Program-made: the position numbers and the translations under genes
Shown: positions 1 through 10,662 of the stretch, piece by piece
Position numbering within the stretch: position 1 is the first letter of the stretch
Layout of the letters: every line of letters begins with the position of its first letter
The notes under the pieces: generated by a model
What the model was told of the DNA's origin: nothing
The model's input: the letters and a program-made list of their open reading frames with translations, nothing else
Databases searched by the model: none
NCBI GenBank assembly: GCA_963809965.1
Contig: CAWELU010000061.1
Location: forward strand, 62,001-126,000
From: CAIWHR01 sp963809965
Lineage (GTDB): Bacteria; Pseudomonadota; Gammaproteobacteria; Burkholderiales; Casimicrobiaceae
Length of the DNA stretch: 64,000 nt
Reading direction: 5' to 3'

Positions 1-1
1 G

Positions 2-418
2 CTCGAGGCGATGCGACTCGAGGCGCAGATCGCCAAGGAGATGGAGGTCTACCAGCAGCGGCCGAAGCGCCGGTTCGTCGGCGCCCGGGCCGAGGAATAC
101 CGCTTCGCGCGCTACGTCGAGGATTGGCGCCTCAAGATCGAGCGCGTGGGCAACCTCAACTATCCGGAAGCGGCGCGGGAGCTCAAGCTCTACGGCAGCC
201 TGCTCATCACCGTTTCGATCCGTAGCGACGGCAGCGTCGAGAATGTCGAGATCAACCGCTCGTCCGGACAGAGGGTGCTCGACGCGGCAGCGGTGAAGAT
301 CGTCGAGATGTCGGCGCCGTTCTCGCCCTTCCCGCCTGACATCAAGCGCGACACCGACGTGCTGCACATCACGCGGACATGGATGTTCACCAAGGGCGAA
401 GAGCTCCGCAGTGAGTGA
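2..418 (+). CDS. TonB-like C-terminal domain protein, 5' truncated
   Basis: The last about 138 codons of a gene whose start lies left of the window. The C-terminal half has the TonB C-terminal fold: a stretch with NYPEAARELKLYGSLLITV, then DGSVENVEINRSSG, then a predicted amphipathic helix and a final strand. Such domains couple the inner-membrane ExbB/ExbD motor to outer-membrane receptors, or occur in related envelope proteins. The N-terminal part seen here is basic and charged, like a periplasm-spanning linker. In many Betaproteobacteria tonB and mtgA flank aroE; here only 86 bases separate this stop from mtgA, so aroE is not between them. Confidence 0.8.
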   Translation, partial: LEAMRLEAQIAKEMEVYQQRPKRRFVGARAEEYRFARYVEDWRLKIERVGNLNYPEAARELKLYGSLLITVSIRSDGSVENVEINRSSGQRVLDAAAVKIVEMSAPFSPFPPDIKRDTDVLHITRTWMFTKGEELRSE

Positions 419-504
419 GGGCCGATCCGGCGCCCCTCGGCATCGCGCACCGGGCATCGTCGCCTTGGCTGCGACCGGGACCGCGCCGAGCGCGGAGCGG
501 TGAA

Positions 505-1201
505 GTGGCGGCACTGCGACGCATCTTCGTCTGGACGCTGGGCGCGCTTTTCGCGCTCGCGTTGCTCTGGCTCGGATGGATTACCGCGCACATTCTGTGG
601 TACCGGTACGAGCCTCCGCGGGAAACCGCGTTCATGGCGTACCGGGCGGACGAGGCGCGAGCGAAGGGCCGCGGGCTCGAACCGAAATATCGTCTGGGTG
701 CCCTACGCGCGGATCGCAGCGCCGTTGAAGCGCGCGATGATCGCCGCCGAGGACGCCAACTTCGTCGAGCACGAGGGTTTCGACTGGGACGGCATCCAGC
801 TCGCGCTCGAGAAGAACCAGAAGCGCGGGCGGGTCGTCGCCGGCGGCTCGACGATCACGCAGCAGCTCGCGAAGAACCTGTTTCTATCGCCGGCAAGAAG
901 CTATTGGCGGAAGGGCGAAGAGGCGATCATCACCGTGCTGCTGGAAGCGATCCTGCCGAAGGACCGGATCTTCGAGCTCTATCTCAACGTGATCGAGTGG
1001 GGCAACGGCGTGTTCGGTGCCGAGGCGGCCGCGCGACGGTACTTCGGCATTTCCGCGGCACAGCTTTCGTCGGAGCAGGCGGCGCGGTTGGCCGCGATGG
1101 CGCCCAATCCCCGCTTCTACGAGCGCAACCCAGGCGCCCCGGGCCTTCTCCGGAAGATCGAGATCATTCGGGCACGAATGCCGTCAGCCGACGTGCCGTA
1201 G
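505..1201 (+). CDS. mtgA: Monofunctional biosynthetic peptidoglycan transglycosylase (one frameshift)
   Basis: Polymerises lipid II into glycan strands at the inner membrane without a transpeptidase domain. The GTG start at 505 gives a single N-terminal membrane anchor (FVWTLGALFALALLWLGW, then AHILWYRYEPP), followed by the GT51 signature AAEDANFVEHEGFDW with the catalytic Glu, then GGSTITQQLAKNLFL and ELYLNVIEWGNGVFGAEAAA. The frame changes at about 694: removing one C in cgtCtggg restores KYRWVPYARI. The span is 3n+1 bases, so one inserted base gives a normal 231-residue protein. The stop codon overlaps a 15-bp tandem repeat. Confidence 0.9.
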
Positions 1202-1242
1202 GAGAAGTTGCCGTAGGAGAAGTTGCCGTAGGAGGAGGTGGG
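1198..1242. repeat. 15-bp tandem repeat at the mtgA stop
   Basis: The unit GTAGGAGAAGTTGCC occurs twice exactly (1198-1212, 1213-1227), followed by a diverged third copy (1228-1242). It begins in the mtgA stop codon and lies directly beside the large inverted repeat at 1246-1305. No function is assigned. Confidence 0.85.
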
Positions 1243-1245
1243 ACG

Positions 1246-1305
1246 GGCAAGGGATTCGGTTCGGCCGGTGAAGCAAACCACACCGACCGAACCGAATCCC
1301 TTGCC
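1246..1305. terminator. Long inverted repeat between convergent genes
   Basis: Arms 1246-1270 and 1281-1305 are complementary over 25 bp with a single mismatch (1265/1286) and a 10-base loop (1271-1280). The outer 19 bp pair perfectly, starting GGCAAGGGATTCGG. It sits between mtgA (+) and the PstS-like gene (-), so a bidirectional transcription stop is the simplest role. There is no T-tract on either side, so it is not a textbook intrinsic terminator and could instead be a processed or mobile hairpin. Confidence 0.6.
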
Positions 1306-1449
1306 TCGGCCTTGGCGCGGTCGACGTCGCACAACCCGGACGCGCGAGCATGTCGATGCCGTTGTCCGCCGGTGCCAGGCCGGCCAGATCGGCGCCATTA
1401 CGTTGACAGGGACGGAGCAAATGCGATTGCGTTCCGGCCAATGGCACTG

Positions 1450-1872
1450 CTACTTCAGCAAGACATTCAACCCGGGTTGCAGGTCCGTCTCGTCGATGTA
1501 GCCGATCGCCCCGGGCGTGGCCTTCACATAATTGATGACGGCGGCGCTGTTCGACAATTCGCGCGGCGATGCACCCTTGCCGATGTACCGACGCACCGTC
1601 CAGTACGCAGTGTACCGGTCCTCGTCCTGATTGAGGAACGCGTGGAGGAAGCGGTTGCGGATCTCGCTGCCGGCGCTGGCGTTTACCGCGGTGACGGGAA
1701 TCCCGTCCACTTCGATGACCTTGCCCGTGTAGATCTTCTGCAGCGTCGCGGCATCCAGGCGGCTGAGGCCCGCATGGCCGATGACGACGACACCGCCGGC
1801 AGCGTGCGTATCGGCCGCCACGCACGCCAGCGCGATCAGGAATGCCGGAATGCCTTTCCTGTACACGGGCAT
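1450..1872 (-). CDS. Small PstS-like periplasmic substrate-binding protein
   Basis: A 140-residue exported protein: signal peptide with core FLIALACVAADTHA, then a short phosphate-binding-protein-like domain with VVVIGHAGLSRLDAATLQKI, the YTGK motif, IRNRFLHAFL and PGAIGYID. PstS proteins are usually about 320-370 residues, so only one lobe-like module is present. Small proteins of this kind are frequent beside sensor kinases. It begins 5 bases after the porin stop and is the last gene of a four-gene operon with that porin, a hybrid kinase and a REC-cyclase. I infer a ligand-presenting role for the kinase rather than transport, as no permease or ATPase is nearby. Start ATG at 1872. Confidence 0.75.
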   Translation of the reverse strand: MPVYRKGIPAFLIALACVAADTHAAGGVVVIGHAGLSRLDAATLQKIYTGKVIEVDGIPVTAVNASAGSEIRNRFLHAFLNQDEDRYTAYWTVRRYIGKGASPRELSNSAAVINYVKATPGAIGYIDETDLQPGLNVLLK

Positions 1873-1877
1873 GCCGA

Positions 1878-3188
1878 TCAGAAGACGAAGTTATAGCACA
1901 GCGAGAACACGGTGATGTTCTGGTGTTGGACATTGCTGCCGGACGGCGCGTCGACCAGGCCCGACATCTGGCCAATGCGCGCGCGCAATACCTCGGCCTT
2001 TAACTTGCTGGCGGCGGAAAGCGAATACGAGGTGCCCACGGCCCATGAGTGCTGGTCCCACGCGAGAAGATGGTCCGCCCCGATCCGCTGCGACTCGTTG
2101 ATCAGCGCCGCCCCCGGGATGAAACCGGGCACCGTGTTGTAGTTCACGGCAAGGTAGAAATTGCGTGGGGGCGAAGCCGAACGAAGGAACGCGTACATGA
2201 CGTACGGTGCCCACTTGTCGATCGTCTTGAGCAGCGCGGCATAGCCGCGCGTGGACGCCAGCGAGATGTCGTAGCTCGGCCCAAACGTTCGCGCCAGTTC
2301 GCCAACGGTACGGAAGCCTCCTCCCATTCCGATCTCGGCCCCCAATGTCACGACCGTTACGGATTCGCTCTCGACACTCGCCCCACCGGGCCCGGGCATC
2401 GAGTCGTCTACCTGGTAGTAGCCGATCCCCGGCGCCAGTGTTACGAACGGAAACGACGTGGGCAGCGGCTCTCCGCCCTTCAGCTTTCCCTTCGCCCAGT
2501 TGACCCCGATCCGATACGTATCCTGTCCTGGCCTGTACGAAAGGACGGCACCGCCTGCGGTTACATCCTCCGAAACGTAGAACGCGCCCGACGTCTGAAT
2601 CGGCGGTACGTTGTCACGCAACCAGAAGCGGTAGTCCGCGGTCGTCTTGCCCCCGAAGACATCGAGCGAAAGTTCGCCGTTGGCCACCGCCCAGGTCTTG
2701 CCGATCGAGAGGCCAGTGAAGTCGTTGCTCGAAATGATCGAGTACATCTCGGTCGGCAACCGCGCGAAGTCGTAGGTGACCCCGACGTCGACCGTCTCCG
2801 AATAGAGGTAGAGCGGGATCCGCTGTTTCCCAACGCGAATGAGCCAGTCGTTGGCGGGGCGAAACGAGACGAACGCCCAAGGGACGCTGACCTCGTATCG
2901 GTTGTCGTTGGTTGCGTCTGGCGCGACCTTGACCTGGACGGTCGCCCCGAACTTGCCGGCGAACCTGGCATCGACCTGCAGGCCGGCCAGCGAGTCGCGC
3001 CTGAACGTGCCCGTCTCGTCGATGAAGCGCTGATAGGTGTAGGGCTGGTCGGAGACCGCATAGCCCAGCGTGCCGAAGCCCGAGACGGAGAAGTCGACCG
3101 TTCCGAGCGAGAAGTCGGCCGCCGCGACCGGAACCGGGAGGACAGCTGCCAGGACGCGCGGCAGCCACGCAGCGCGGCGACCGCTCAT
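1878..3188 (-). CDS. Porin-like outer-membrane protein
   Basis: A 436-residue protein with a signal peptide ending about VAAADFS, many alternating strands (VDFSVSGFGTLGYAVSDQ, LIRVGKQRIPLYLYS, YRIGVNWAKGKL) and a C-terminal phenylalanine (SLCYNFVF), the usual beta-barrel insertion signal. The family is not named with confidence; it resembles substrate-unspecified porin-like proteins. Its ATG overlaps the stop of the upstream kinase as ATGA once the kinase frameshift is repaired, so the two are translationally coupled. A porin in an operon with a sensor and a binding protein suggests uptake or passage of the sensed ligand. Confidence 0.75.
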   Translation of the reverse strand: MSGRRAAWLPRVLAAVLPVPVAAADFSLGTVDFSVSGFGTLGYAVSDQPYTYQRFIDETGTFRRDSLAGLQVDARFAGKFGATVQVKVAPDATNDNRYEVSVPWAFVSFRPANDWLIRVGKQRIPLYLYSETVDVGVTYDFARLPTEMYSIISSNDFTGLSIGKTWAVANGELSLDVFGGKTTADYRFWLRDNVPPIQTSGAFYVSEDVTAGGAVLSYRPGQDTYRIGVNWAKGKLKGGEPLPTSFPFVTLAPGIGYYQVDDSMPGPGGASVESESVTVVTLGAEIGMGGGFRTVGELARTFGPSYDISLASTRGYAALLKTIDKWAPYVMYAFLRSASPPRNFYLAVNYNTVPGFIPGAALINESQRIGADHLLAWDQHSWAVGTSYSLSAASKLKAEVLRARIGQMSGLVDAPSGSNVQHQNITVFSLCYNFVF

Positions 3189-6100
3189 GATCGACCCTGT
3201 TTCGCCGGATCTTCCGGCAGCAGGCCCATGGCCGTTTCGTAATCGAAGCTCTCGAGCGCGAGCGAAATCCGCCTGACGACATCGGCCGGCAGGCACCCGT
3301 CGATCGCGCGCGGCCTGGATTCCCAGTAGTTCCTCGCCTCGACGTCGCCTTCCTGCAACAGGCTGTGCAATCCGAGCATCCACGCGGACAGCGTGACTGT
3401 GGCGGCGGTGCTCGACGCGTGGTTCTGCCCGGTCGTCGAGGGCGTAATGGGCGTCGACGGCCGCCACCAGCGGCGCCAGGCTCGCGCCGATACTGGCCAA
3501 TGCGGCTTGCGCCTCGGCCATATCGCGGGCGCGGGCGGCGCTTTCCAGTGCGGCAGCCCGCGGCTTCACGTCGGTTGCGCCAAGACTCCCGGCGAGGCCC
3601 TTGAGCGTGTGGGCTTGCCGTTCCGCGTCGTCCCAGCGCGATGACGCCAGCATGGAATCGACGTCGGCCGCGAATCCGGCGTAATCGCGGGCAAAGCGTT
3701 GCAGAAGATGCACATAGAAGGCAGGCCTGCCGCCGGCGTGGCGCAATCCTGCATCGGTGTCGAGCCCGGCGATGTGCGGCAGCGCTGCCTCGTGAACGCT
3801 TAGCGTCGCAGCGGCACTCGCGGCAGCATGCGTTACTGGCCCGGGACGCGAAACGTCGCTGCCCTCGCGGAAGCCGGCGAGGGTCGCGTACAGCACGTCC
3901 GGATCGATCGGCTTGCTGATGTGCCCGTTCATGCCGAGCACCTGGCACCGCTCGCGTTCCTCCGCCAAGGCGTGCGCGGTCATCGCGACGATTGGCAGGT
4001 TCAGATAGCGGGCGTCGAGACGCAGCAATCGCGTGGCGTCGTACCCGTCAAGGACCGGCATCTGCAGGTCCATCAGCACGACACCGTAATGGTCCGGCGG
4101 CTGCGCGATGATCCGATCGATCGCTTCCTGTCCATTGCCGGCGACGTCGACCGCGACGCCCCTGCTCTGGAGGAGCTCGGCGGCCAGCTGCTGGTTGATC
4201 GGATTGTCCTCGACTACCAGCACGCGCATTCCCGCGAGATCGATCGCCGCCTCCCCGGACTCGGCCGGGCTGGTGGCTTCGCCTCCGACAAGCCCCCTGA
4301 CCAGTTCACGCAGCGACTCGGGGAGTACGGGCTTGGGCAGGAAATGGCGGGCGCCAAGCTCTTCGGCCCTGCTGTGTATGATTTCCGAATCATAAGCGGA
4401 TACGACGACCGGAAGCGGAACCCGGCGTCGATTGCCGGAATACAGCGCCTTGAGCACCCCCTCGCCATCCAGCCGCGGCATCACCCAATCGATCAGCAAG
4501 AGGTCGTAGGGGTGCCCGTCTCGCTCGGCCCGTTCGTTCATCGTCAGTGCCGTGTCGCCGTCATCGGCCTGATCGATGCAACCGGCGGTGGCAACCCCAA
4601 CACCAAGCGCGCCCAGCAGATCGGCAAGCGCCATGCGGGCGTCGCGCTGGTCGTCGATCACCAGAACCCGCATCGATTCCGCGCGGGGCAACGGCGGCGA
4701 CGGCGGCGCGGGTGGCCGGGTCAACGAGAAGCGGGCCGTGAAGATGAAGCTCGAACCCTGACCGGGGATGCTCTCGACCCAGATCCGACCTCCCATCAAC
4801 TCGACGATTCGCTTCGAGATGGTGAGTCCGAGCCCGGTGCCCCCGTACTTGCGCGTGGTCGATCCGTCGGCCTGCGTGAATTCCTGGAACAACCGACCGA
4901 CCTCCTGGTCGGACATCCCGATGCCGGTGTCGCGGACCGTGAAGCGCAACCTCTCGGATTCGGCATCACGAGCCTCGACCACAATCGTGAGCTTTACGTA
5001 CCCGCTGTGCGTGAACTTGACGGCATTCGAGAGCAGGTTGGTGAGCACCTGGCCCAGCCGCAGCGCGTCGCCCATCAGCGCGCCGCCATCGCCGAGCAGC
5101 TGTGCCTCCCGGACATCGAACAGCAGCTCGATGTCCTTCTCGTGCGCGCGCTGCCGCAGCAGCGAAAGCGCGTTGCCGGCGACATCCTCAACGCGGAAGC
5201 GCCCCTCCTCGAGCTCCAGCTTGCCCGCTTCCACTTTAGAGAAATCGAGGATGTCGTTGATGATGCCGAGCAGCGACTTGGCGGCGTTGTGGATCTTGCT
5301 CACGTAGTCGTGCTGCCGCGCGGTGAGGTCCGTCTTGAGTGCAAGATACGCCATGCCGAGGATGGCGTTCATCGGCGTCCGGATCTCATGGCTCATGTTG
5401 GCGAGGAACATCGATTTCGCGTGGGTCGCGTCCTCCGCCTGCTTTCGCGCGGCCTCGAGCTCCTTCTGCACCGCGTGCCGGCGACCGATGTCGTCCTCGA
5501 TGGCCTGGGCCATCGAGTCGAAGGTGCGGCCGAGCGCGGCCAATTCCTCGACCCCCTGGAGGCGGCCGATCCGCGTCGAATAATCGCTCGCGCCGAGACG
5601 ATCCACACCCTCGCCGAGACGATGAATCGGGATCAGCACCTGGCGCAGGATGATGCGCATGGAAAGGATGACCAGGCCGATCGTGACGGCCATGCTGATC
5701 AACGAAAGCAGGATCCAGCGTTCCAGCGCCCTTCCCGCCGCGGCCGCCTCGTCGCGCGTACGACGGTCCGTCATCAACACCAGGCGATCGACCGCCGTCG
5801 AGAGGTCCGCCTTCAGGGCACTGTAGGCATCGCCGTTGACGAGCTTGCTGGCGAAGTCCAGGCGCGGCGTGCCGTCCGACACGAACTCGCGGGTCTCGGG
5901 ATTGTAGAGACCCTGGGTCGCGGCAAAGGCGACCTGCTCGATCCGGTTCATTGCCGCGGTGGCGTCCACGACGCCCTTCAGCGCGACCAGTTCGTCGTCG
6001 CTGAAGCCCTGCGACCGCATCAGGTCCGCGAGCGAGCGTCGCTGCCCTTCCTTCGGAATGCTGTGCTTGATCCGGCCGGCGATGACATCGTCCCAATACG

Positions 6101-6395
6101 ACCTGGCGTTGAACTGCGCTGGGGGCGGCTTCTCGCCCTGACGCACGGCGAGAATGTCGTAGTAGTAAAGGAGGTACCGGGGCTCCCCGGTCGCGGTGTA
6201 CGCGCGCACGAGCCGTGCGAGCTGCTCCGTCTCGCGGTGCAGCTCGTCGGCGAGCTCCAGTGCGCTTTGCCGGTGCTGCTGCGCGGCGACGACGGAATCG
6301 TAGGATTGCTTGATCAGCAACAGCAGCAGCGCATTGGCGCCCAGCGCGAACAGCACGATGGGGAAGAACCACGAGGATACGTTGCGCAGCCGCAT
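3185..6395 (-). CDS. Hybrid sensor histidine kinase (HAMP-HisKA-HATPase-REC-REC-Hpt), one frameshift near the end
   Basis: Inner-membrane phosphorelay sensor, 1069 residues after repair. Order: TM1 (about 9-29), a helical periplasmic domain (30-225), TM2 (about 227-250), HAMP, HisKA with His336 in MSHEIRTPMNAI, HATPase (N box NLLSNAVKF, GTGLGLTIS), receiver 1 (Asp636 in LLLIDWVMP), receiver 2 (Asp776 in VVLMDLQMP) and Hpt (His929 in AHTLKGLAGSLG). A +1 shift at about 3430-3445 would otherwise fuse it to the porin; the corrected tail contains WMLGLHSLLQEGDVEARNYW and ends in an ATGA overlap with the porin. This BarA/TorS-like layout needs a downstream partner; the REC-cyclase just upstream is the obvious candidate. 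Confidence 0.9.
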
Positions 6396-6408
6396 CCGCT
6401 GCCGTCCG

Positions 6409-7575
<1,167 letters not shown>

Positions 7576-7839
7576 GCCTCCCCTCGATGGCGGCAATCGC
7601 GACCTGCGGCCGACTCGAGCACAAGACCGTTGCGCCCTTCGGCATTCTCGTCGCTCGTCGCAGATCCTTGGAATTATGCCCCAACGGGCAGGAGGCCCGA
7701 CACCGCCTGGAGGACAATTTTCGGAAGGCGAGTGCCGACGTCATCGCAAGCCGAGCGTCGAAAACCTGCGGGGCATACTCGTCGCAGAAGCAACGCGGTA
7801 ATGACTCCGGGAGCCACCACCTCCCATGGGCATTGCGCG

Positions 7840-7845
7840 TAGAAT
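7840..7845 (+). promoter_or_regulatory. Likely -10 element for mgtE
   Basis: TAGAAT in the context gcgTAGAATgcg, about 50 bases before the mgtE ATG at 7895. No convincing -35. The divergent gap from the REC-cyclase start to mgtE (about 300 bases) holds nothing else I recognise. Confidence 0.4.
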
Positions 7846-7894
7846 GCGGTCCGTCGTCGATCCCTTCAGTGCAACGCTTGGCCCCGTCCTCCTC

Positions 7895-9376
7895 ATGTCC
7901 GAAGCCCTCGATAACGCCGAAGAGCTGCGGCCAGAGGCGCGCGCCAGCGTCCAGGAAGCGCTCGCCGAGGTAACGACGCTGCTGCGCAAGCACCGGCTCG
8001 TCGAAGGGCTGGTCCAGGAGCAGCTCGCCGGCGCGCCGGGCAGCGCGCCGTCCGACCTCATCGAGAGCGGCGTCTACAAGCGGAGCAAGGCGGCGCTGCA
8101 GCGCCGGCTCGACCGGCTGCATCCCGCCGACATCGCGTACGTCCTCGAGGCGCTGCCGCTCGACGAGCGCCTGTACATCTGGGACCTGGTCAAGGCCGAG
8201 CGCGACGGCGAGATCCTGCTCGAGGTTTCCGACGCGGTACGCGAGTCGCTCATCTCCTCGATGGACACCGAGGAGCTCGTCGCGGCGACCGAGACGCTCG
8301 AAGCCGACGAGATCGCCGAACTTGCGCCCGATCTCCCGCAAGAGGTGATGGACGATGTCTTCCAGAGCCTCCCCGTCGAGGAGCGGGAGCAGTTGCGGGC
8401 CGCGATGTCCTTCGAGGACGATATGGTCGGCGCGCTGATGGACTTCGAGGATGTCACCATCCGTCCCGACGTCACCGTCGAGGTCGTCCTGCGCTACCTG
8501 CGTCGGCGCGACGAGCTGCCGTCGCAGACGGATCAGCTGTTCGTAGTGGATCGAGGCGAGCGGCTGCTTGGCGTGCTGCCGGTGAACAAGCTACTCGTGA
8601 CGGACCCCGACGTGACGGTCGAGGCCATCATGCAGCCGCCGACCGTCAAGCTGATGCAGCACGAGAAGGCGGACGTGGCCGCCAGCGCGTTCGAGCGCTA
8701 CGACCTCGTGTCCGCGCCGGTGGTCGATACCAACGACCGGCTCGTCGGCCGCGTCACCGTCGACGAGGTCCTCGATTTCGTCCGCGAGAGCGGGCAGGAG
8801 GACTTGCTCGCGCAGGCCGGCCTGCGCGAGGGCGAGGATGTCTTCGCCTCGGTATGGGCGTCGTTCCGCAACCGCTGGGCGTGGCTCGCGATCAATCTCG
8901 TCACCGCCTTCATCGCGTCGCGGGTCATCGGCGTGTTCGAGGGGTCGATCGAGAAACTGGTCGCGCTCGCCGCACTAATGCCGATCGTCGCTGGCATCGG
9001 CGGCAATTCCGGCAACCAGACGATCACGATGATCGTGCGCGCGGCGGCCCTGGGCCAGGTAACGGTCGCCAACGCGCGGCAGCTGATCCGCAAGGAGATC
9101 ATCGTCAGCCTCGTCAACGGCCTGGTGTGGGGTGGTGTGATGGGCCTGGTCGCCATGCTGCTCTACAAGGACATACCGCTCGGCCTCGTGATGGTGCTGG
9201 CGATGACCCTGAACCTGATGCTCGCCGCGATGATGGGCGTGCTGATCCCGATGACGATGCTCAAGTTCGGCCGCGACCCCGCGGTCGGGTCGTCGGTGCT
9301 GATCACGGCGGTCACCGATTCCGGCGGATTCTTCATCTTCCTCGGGCTGGCGACGCTGTTCCTCGTTCGGTCTTGA
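7895..9376 (+). CDS. mgtE: Magnesium transporter MgtE
   Basis: Mg2+-gated Mg2+ channel of the inner membrane, 493 residues, normal for the family. The N-terminal helical MgtE_N domain (about 50-160, rich in LEALPLDERLYIWDLV- and TEELVAATETLEADE-type segments) is followed by a CBS pair (about 170-290) and five membrane segments (from about 315) containing the pore motif GIGGNSGNQTITMIVRA and the end TDSGGFFIFLGLATLFL. I chose ATG 7895 (MSEALDNAEE) over the in-frame 7826, which would add residues with no family match. Monocistronic. Confidence 0.93.
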   Translation: MSEALDNAEELRPEARASVQEALAEVTTLLRKHRLVEGLVQEQLAGAPGSAPSDLIESGVYKRSKAALQRRLDRLHPADIAYVLEALPLDERLYIWDLVKAERDGEILLEVSDAVRESLISSMDTEELVAATETLEADEIAELAPDLPQEVMDDVFQSLPVEEREQLRAAMSFEDDMVGALMDFEDVTIRPDVTVEVVLRYLRRRDELPSQTDQLFVVDRGERLLGVLPVNKLLVTDPDVTVEAIMQPPTVKLMQHEKADVAASAFERYDLVSAPVVDTNDRLVGRVTVDEVLDFVRESGQEDLLAQAGLREGEDVFASVWASFRNRWAWLAINLVTAFIASRVIGVFEGSIEKLVALAALMPIVAGIGGNSGNQTITMIVRAAALGQVTVANARQLIRKEIIVSLVNGLVWGGVMGLVAMLLYKDIPLGLVMVLAMTLNLMLAAMMGVLIPMTMLKFGRDPAVGSSVLITAVTDSGGFFIFLGLATLFLVRS

Positions 9377-9558
9377 CGCGTACCGCGGCGGCGCCTGGGT
9401 CGCGCCGCTCGCCCGCGTGCAGCGGGTTTGGCGTGACGCCGTCGCCTTCCCGCGCCAGCTCCAGCGCGCCGAACGGCTGCGCGGACCGATCCCGCGAATT
9501 CTGCGAGGTGTCGATAGGGGAATAACCCTCATGGCGGGGCTGTTTGTCGGGGTGTATT

Positions 9559-9596
9559 CCATCCATCCATCCGACGATCCGACCATCCGTCCATCC
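9559..9596. repeat. Short CATC/GATC-type low-complexity repeat
   Basis: Imperfect tetranucleotide run of CATC units (ccatccatccatccgacgat and on) 15 bases before the lipoprotein start, ending next to its AAGGAG ribosome site. It could allow length variation in the leader; nothing else supports phase variation. The rest of 9377-9610 shows no gene. Confidence 0.6.
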
Positions 9597-9610
9597 TCAA
9601 GGAGAATCCG

Positions 9611-9992
9611 ATGATTTCTGCCATCCGCGCGACCGTTGCGCTTGCTCTGGCCCTCACCTTCGCGTCGTGCAGCACGATGATGCCGGGGGCTCCGGCCAAG
9701 ATGACCGACGGCGTGCTCACCAATGACGCCGGCATGACGCTGTACACGTTCGACCGCGATGCGGCGGGCAGCGGCAAGAGCGTCTGTAACGGGCCATGTG
9801 CGACGAATTGGCCGCCGCTGATGGCCGCGGCCGACGCGAAGCCCTCGGGCGACTGGTCGATCGTCACGCGCGACGACGGCGCGAAGCAATGGGCGTACAA
9901 CGGCAAGCCGCTCTACCTCTGGGCGAAGGACCAGAAGCCGGGCGACAAGACCGGTGATGGGGTTCAACGGCGTCTGGCACGTCGCGAAGTAG
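9611..9992 (+). CDS. Small COG4315-type lipoprotein (one frameshift)
   Basis: A 126-residue exported lipoprotein of the family annotated as secreted repeat of unknown function. A signal peptide with lipobox-like FASCS is followed by the typical LTNDAGMTLYTFDRDAAGSG, C-NGPCATNWPPL and DDGAKQWAYNGKPLYLW motifs. The run of four G at 9959-9962 should be three: the corrected end reads DGFNGVWHVAK and stops at 9990-9992. It has a strong AAGGAG ribosome site and is followed by an intrinsic-type hairpin, so it is transcribed alone. Function unknown. Confidence 0.85.
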
Positions 9993-10032
9993 ACCGGACC
10001 ATCTTCGTTGGCGCGGAGTACTATCGCGCCAA

Positions 10033-10070
10033 GCGCGGCCCCGATCTCGTCCCCGGTTTCGGGGCCGCGC
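10033..10070 (+). terminator. Hairpin terminator after the lipoprotein gene
   Basis: A perfect 12-bp stem, 10033-10044 (GCGCGGCCCCGA) with 10059-10070, loop of 14 bases, followed by the T-containing gtctatgttt. It separates the lipoprotein gene from the sigma-factor gene. Confidence 0.65.
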
Positions 10071-10103
10071 GTCTATGTTTCGCGACAACCTGGACTCGAC
10101 AGC

Positions 10104-10646
10104 GTGCCGCCCCCCGCCCCCGAAGCCGCCGCCTTGCCGCATCCCGAGCTCGTCGCGGCGATCCCGCGGCTGAGGCGCTACGCGCGCGTGCTTACGGGCG
10201 ATGCGACCCGTGCCGATGATCTCGTTCAGGATACTCTGGCGCGCGCCTGGGAAAAGCGGCGCCTGTGGCAGGCGGGCAGCGACTTGCGCGCGTGGCTGTT
10301 CACGATCATGCACAACGTCCACGTGAACCAGCTCGCGCTCGCGCGGCGCGATGCCGCCAGCATTTCGATCGATGCCGATCCGGGCAATCCCGTATGGCAG
10401 CTGCCGGTGCGCGCGAATCAGCTCGACCGCGTCGAGTTGCTGGAGTTGGTCCAGCAGATGGGGCGGCTTCCGGTCGACCAGCGCGAGACGCTCTTGCTGG
10501 CGGCGGTCGAGGAGCTGCGGTACGACGAGATCGCGGCGGTGATGGCGGTGCCGATCGGGACCGTGATGTCGCGCCTGTCCCGCGCGCGGGAAAAGCTCCG
10601 GCGCTTCGTCGCGGAGCCGGCATCGTCGCTGCGCGTCGTCAAGTGA
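10104..10646 (+). CDS. ECF-family RNA polymerase sigma factor
   Basis: A 180-residue sigma-70 family protein with region 2 (PELVAAIPRLRRYARVLTG, then ADDLVQDTLARAWEK, RAWLFTIMHNVHVNQL) and region 4 (LPVDQRETLLLAAVEELRYDEIAAVMAVPIGTVMSRLSRAREKLRR). It directs transcription of an unknown regulon in response to an envelope or stress cue. The GTG at 10104 fits the family start; an upstream in-frame start would add a tail with no match. It lies 16 bases before its anti-sigma partner, the usual co-transcribed arrangement. Confidence 0.9.
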   Translation: MPPPAPEAAALPHPELVAAIPRLRRYARVLTGDATRADDLVQDTLARAWEKRRLWQAGSDLRAWLFTIMHNVHVNQLALARRDAASISIDADPGNPVWQLPVRANQLDRVELLELVQQMGRLPVDQRETLLLAAVEELRYDEIAAVMAVPIGTVMSRLSRAREKLRRFVAEPASSLRVVK

Positions 10647-10662
10647 GAACGAAAGCCCGGCC

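Noticed and set aside
1878..6395. A continuous 1505-codon minus-strand frame suggesting a kinase-porin fusion protein
   Set aside because: The correct Hpt C-terminal segment and the stop lie in another frame; repair of one inserted base near 3440 gives an ATGA junction and two normal proteins, the second with its own signal peptide.
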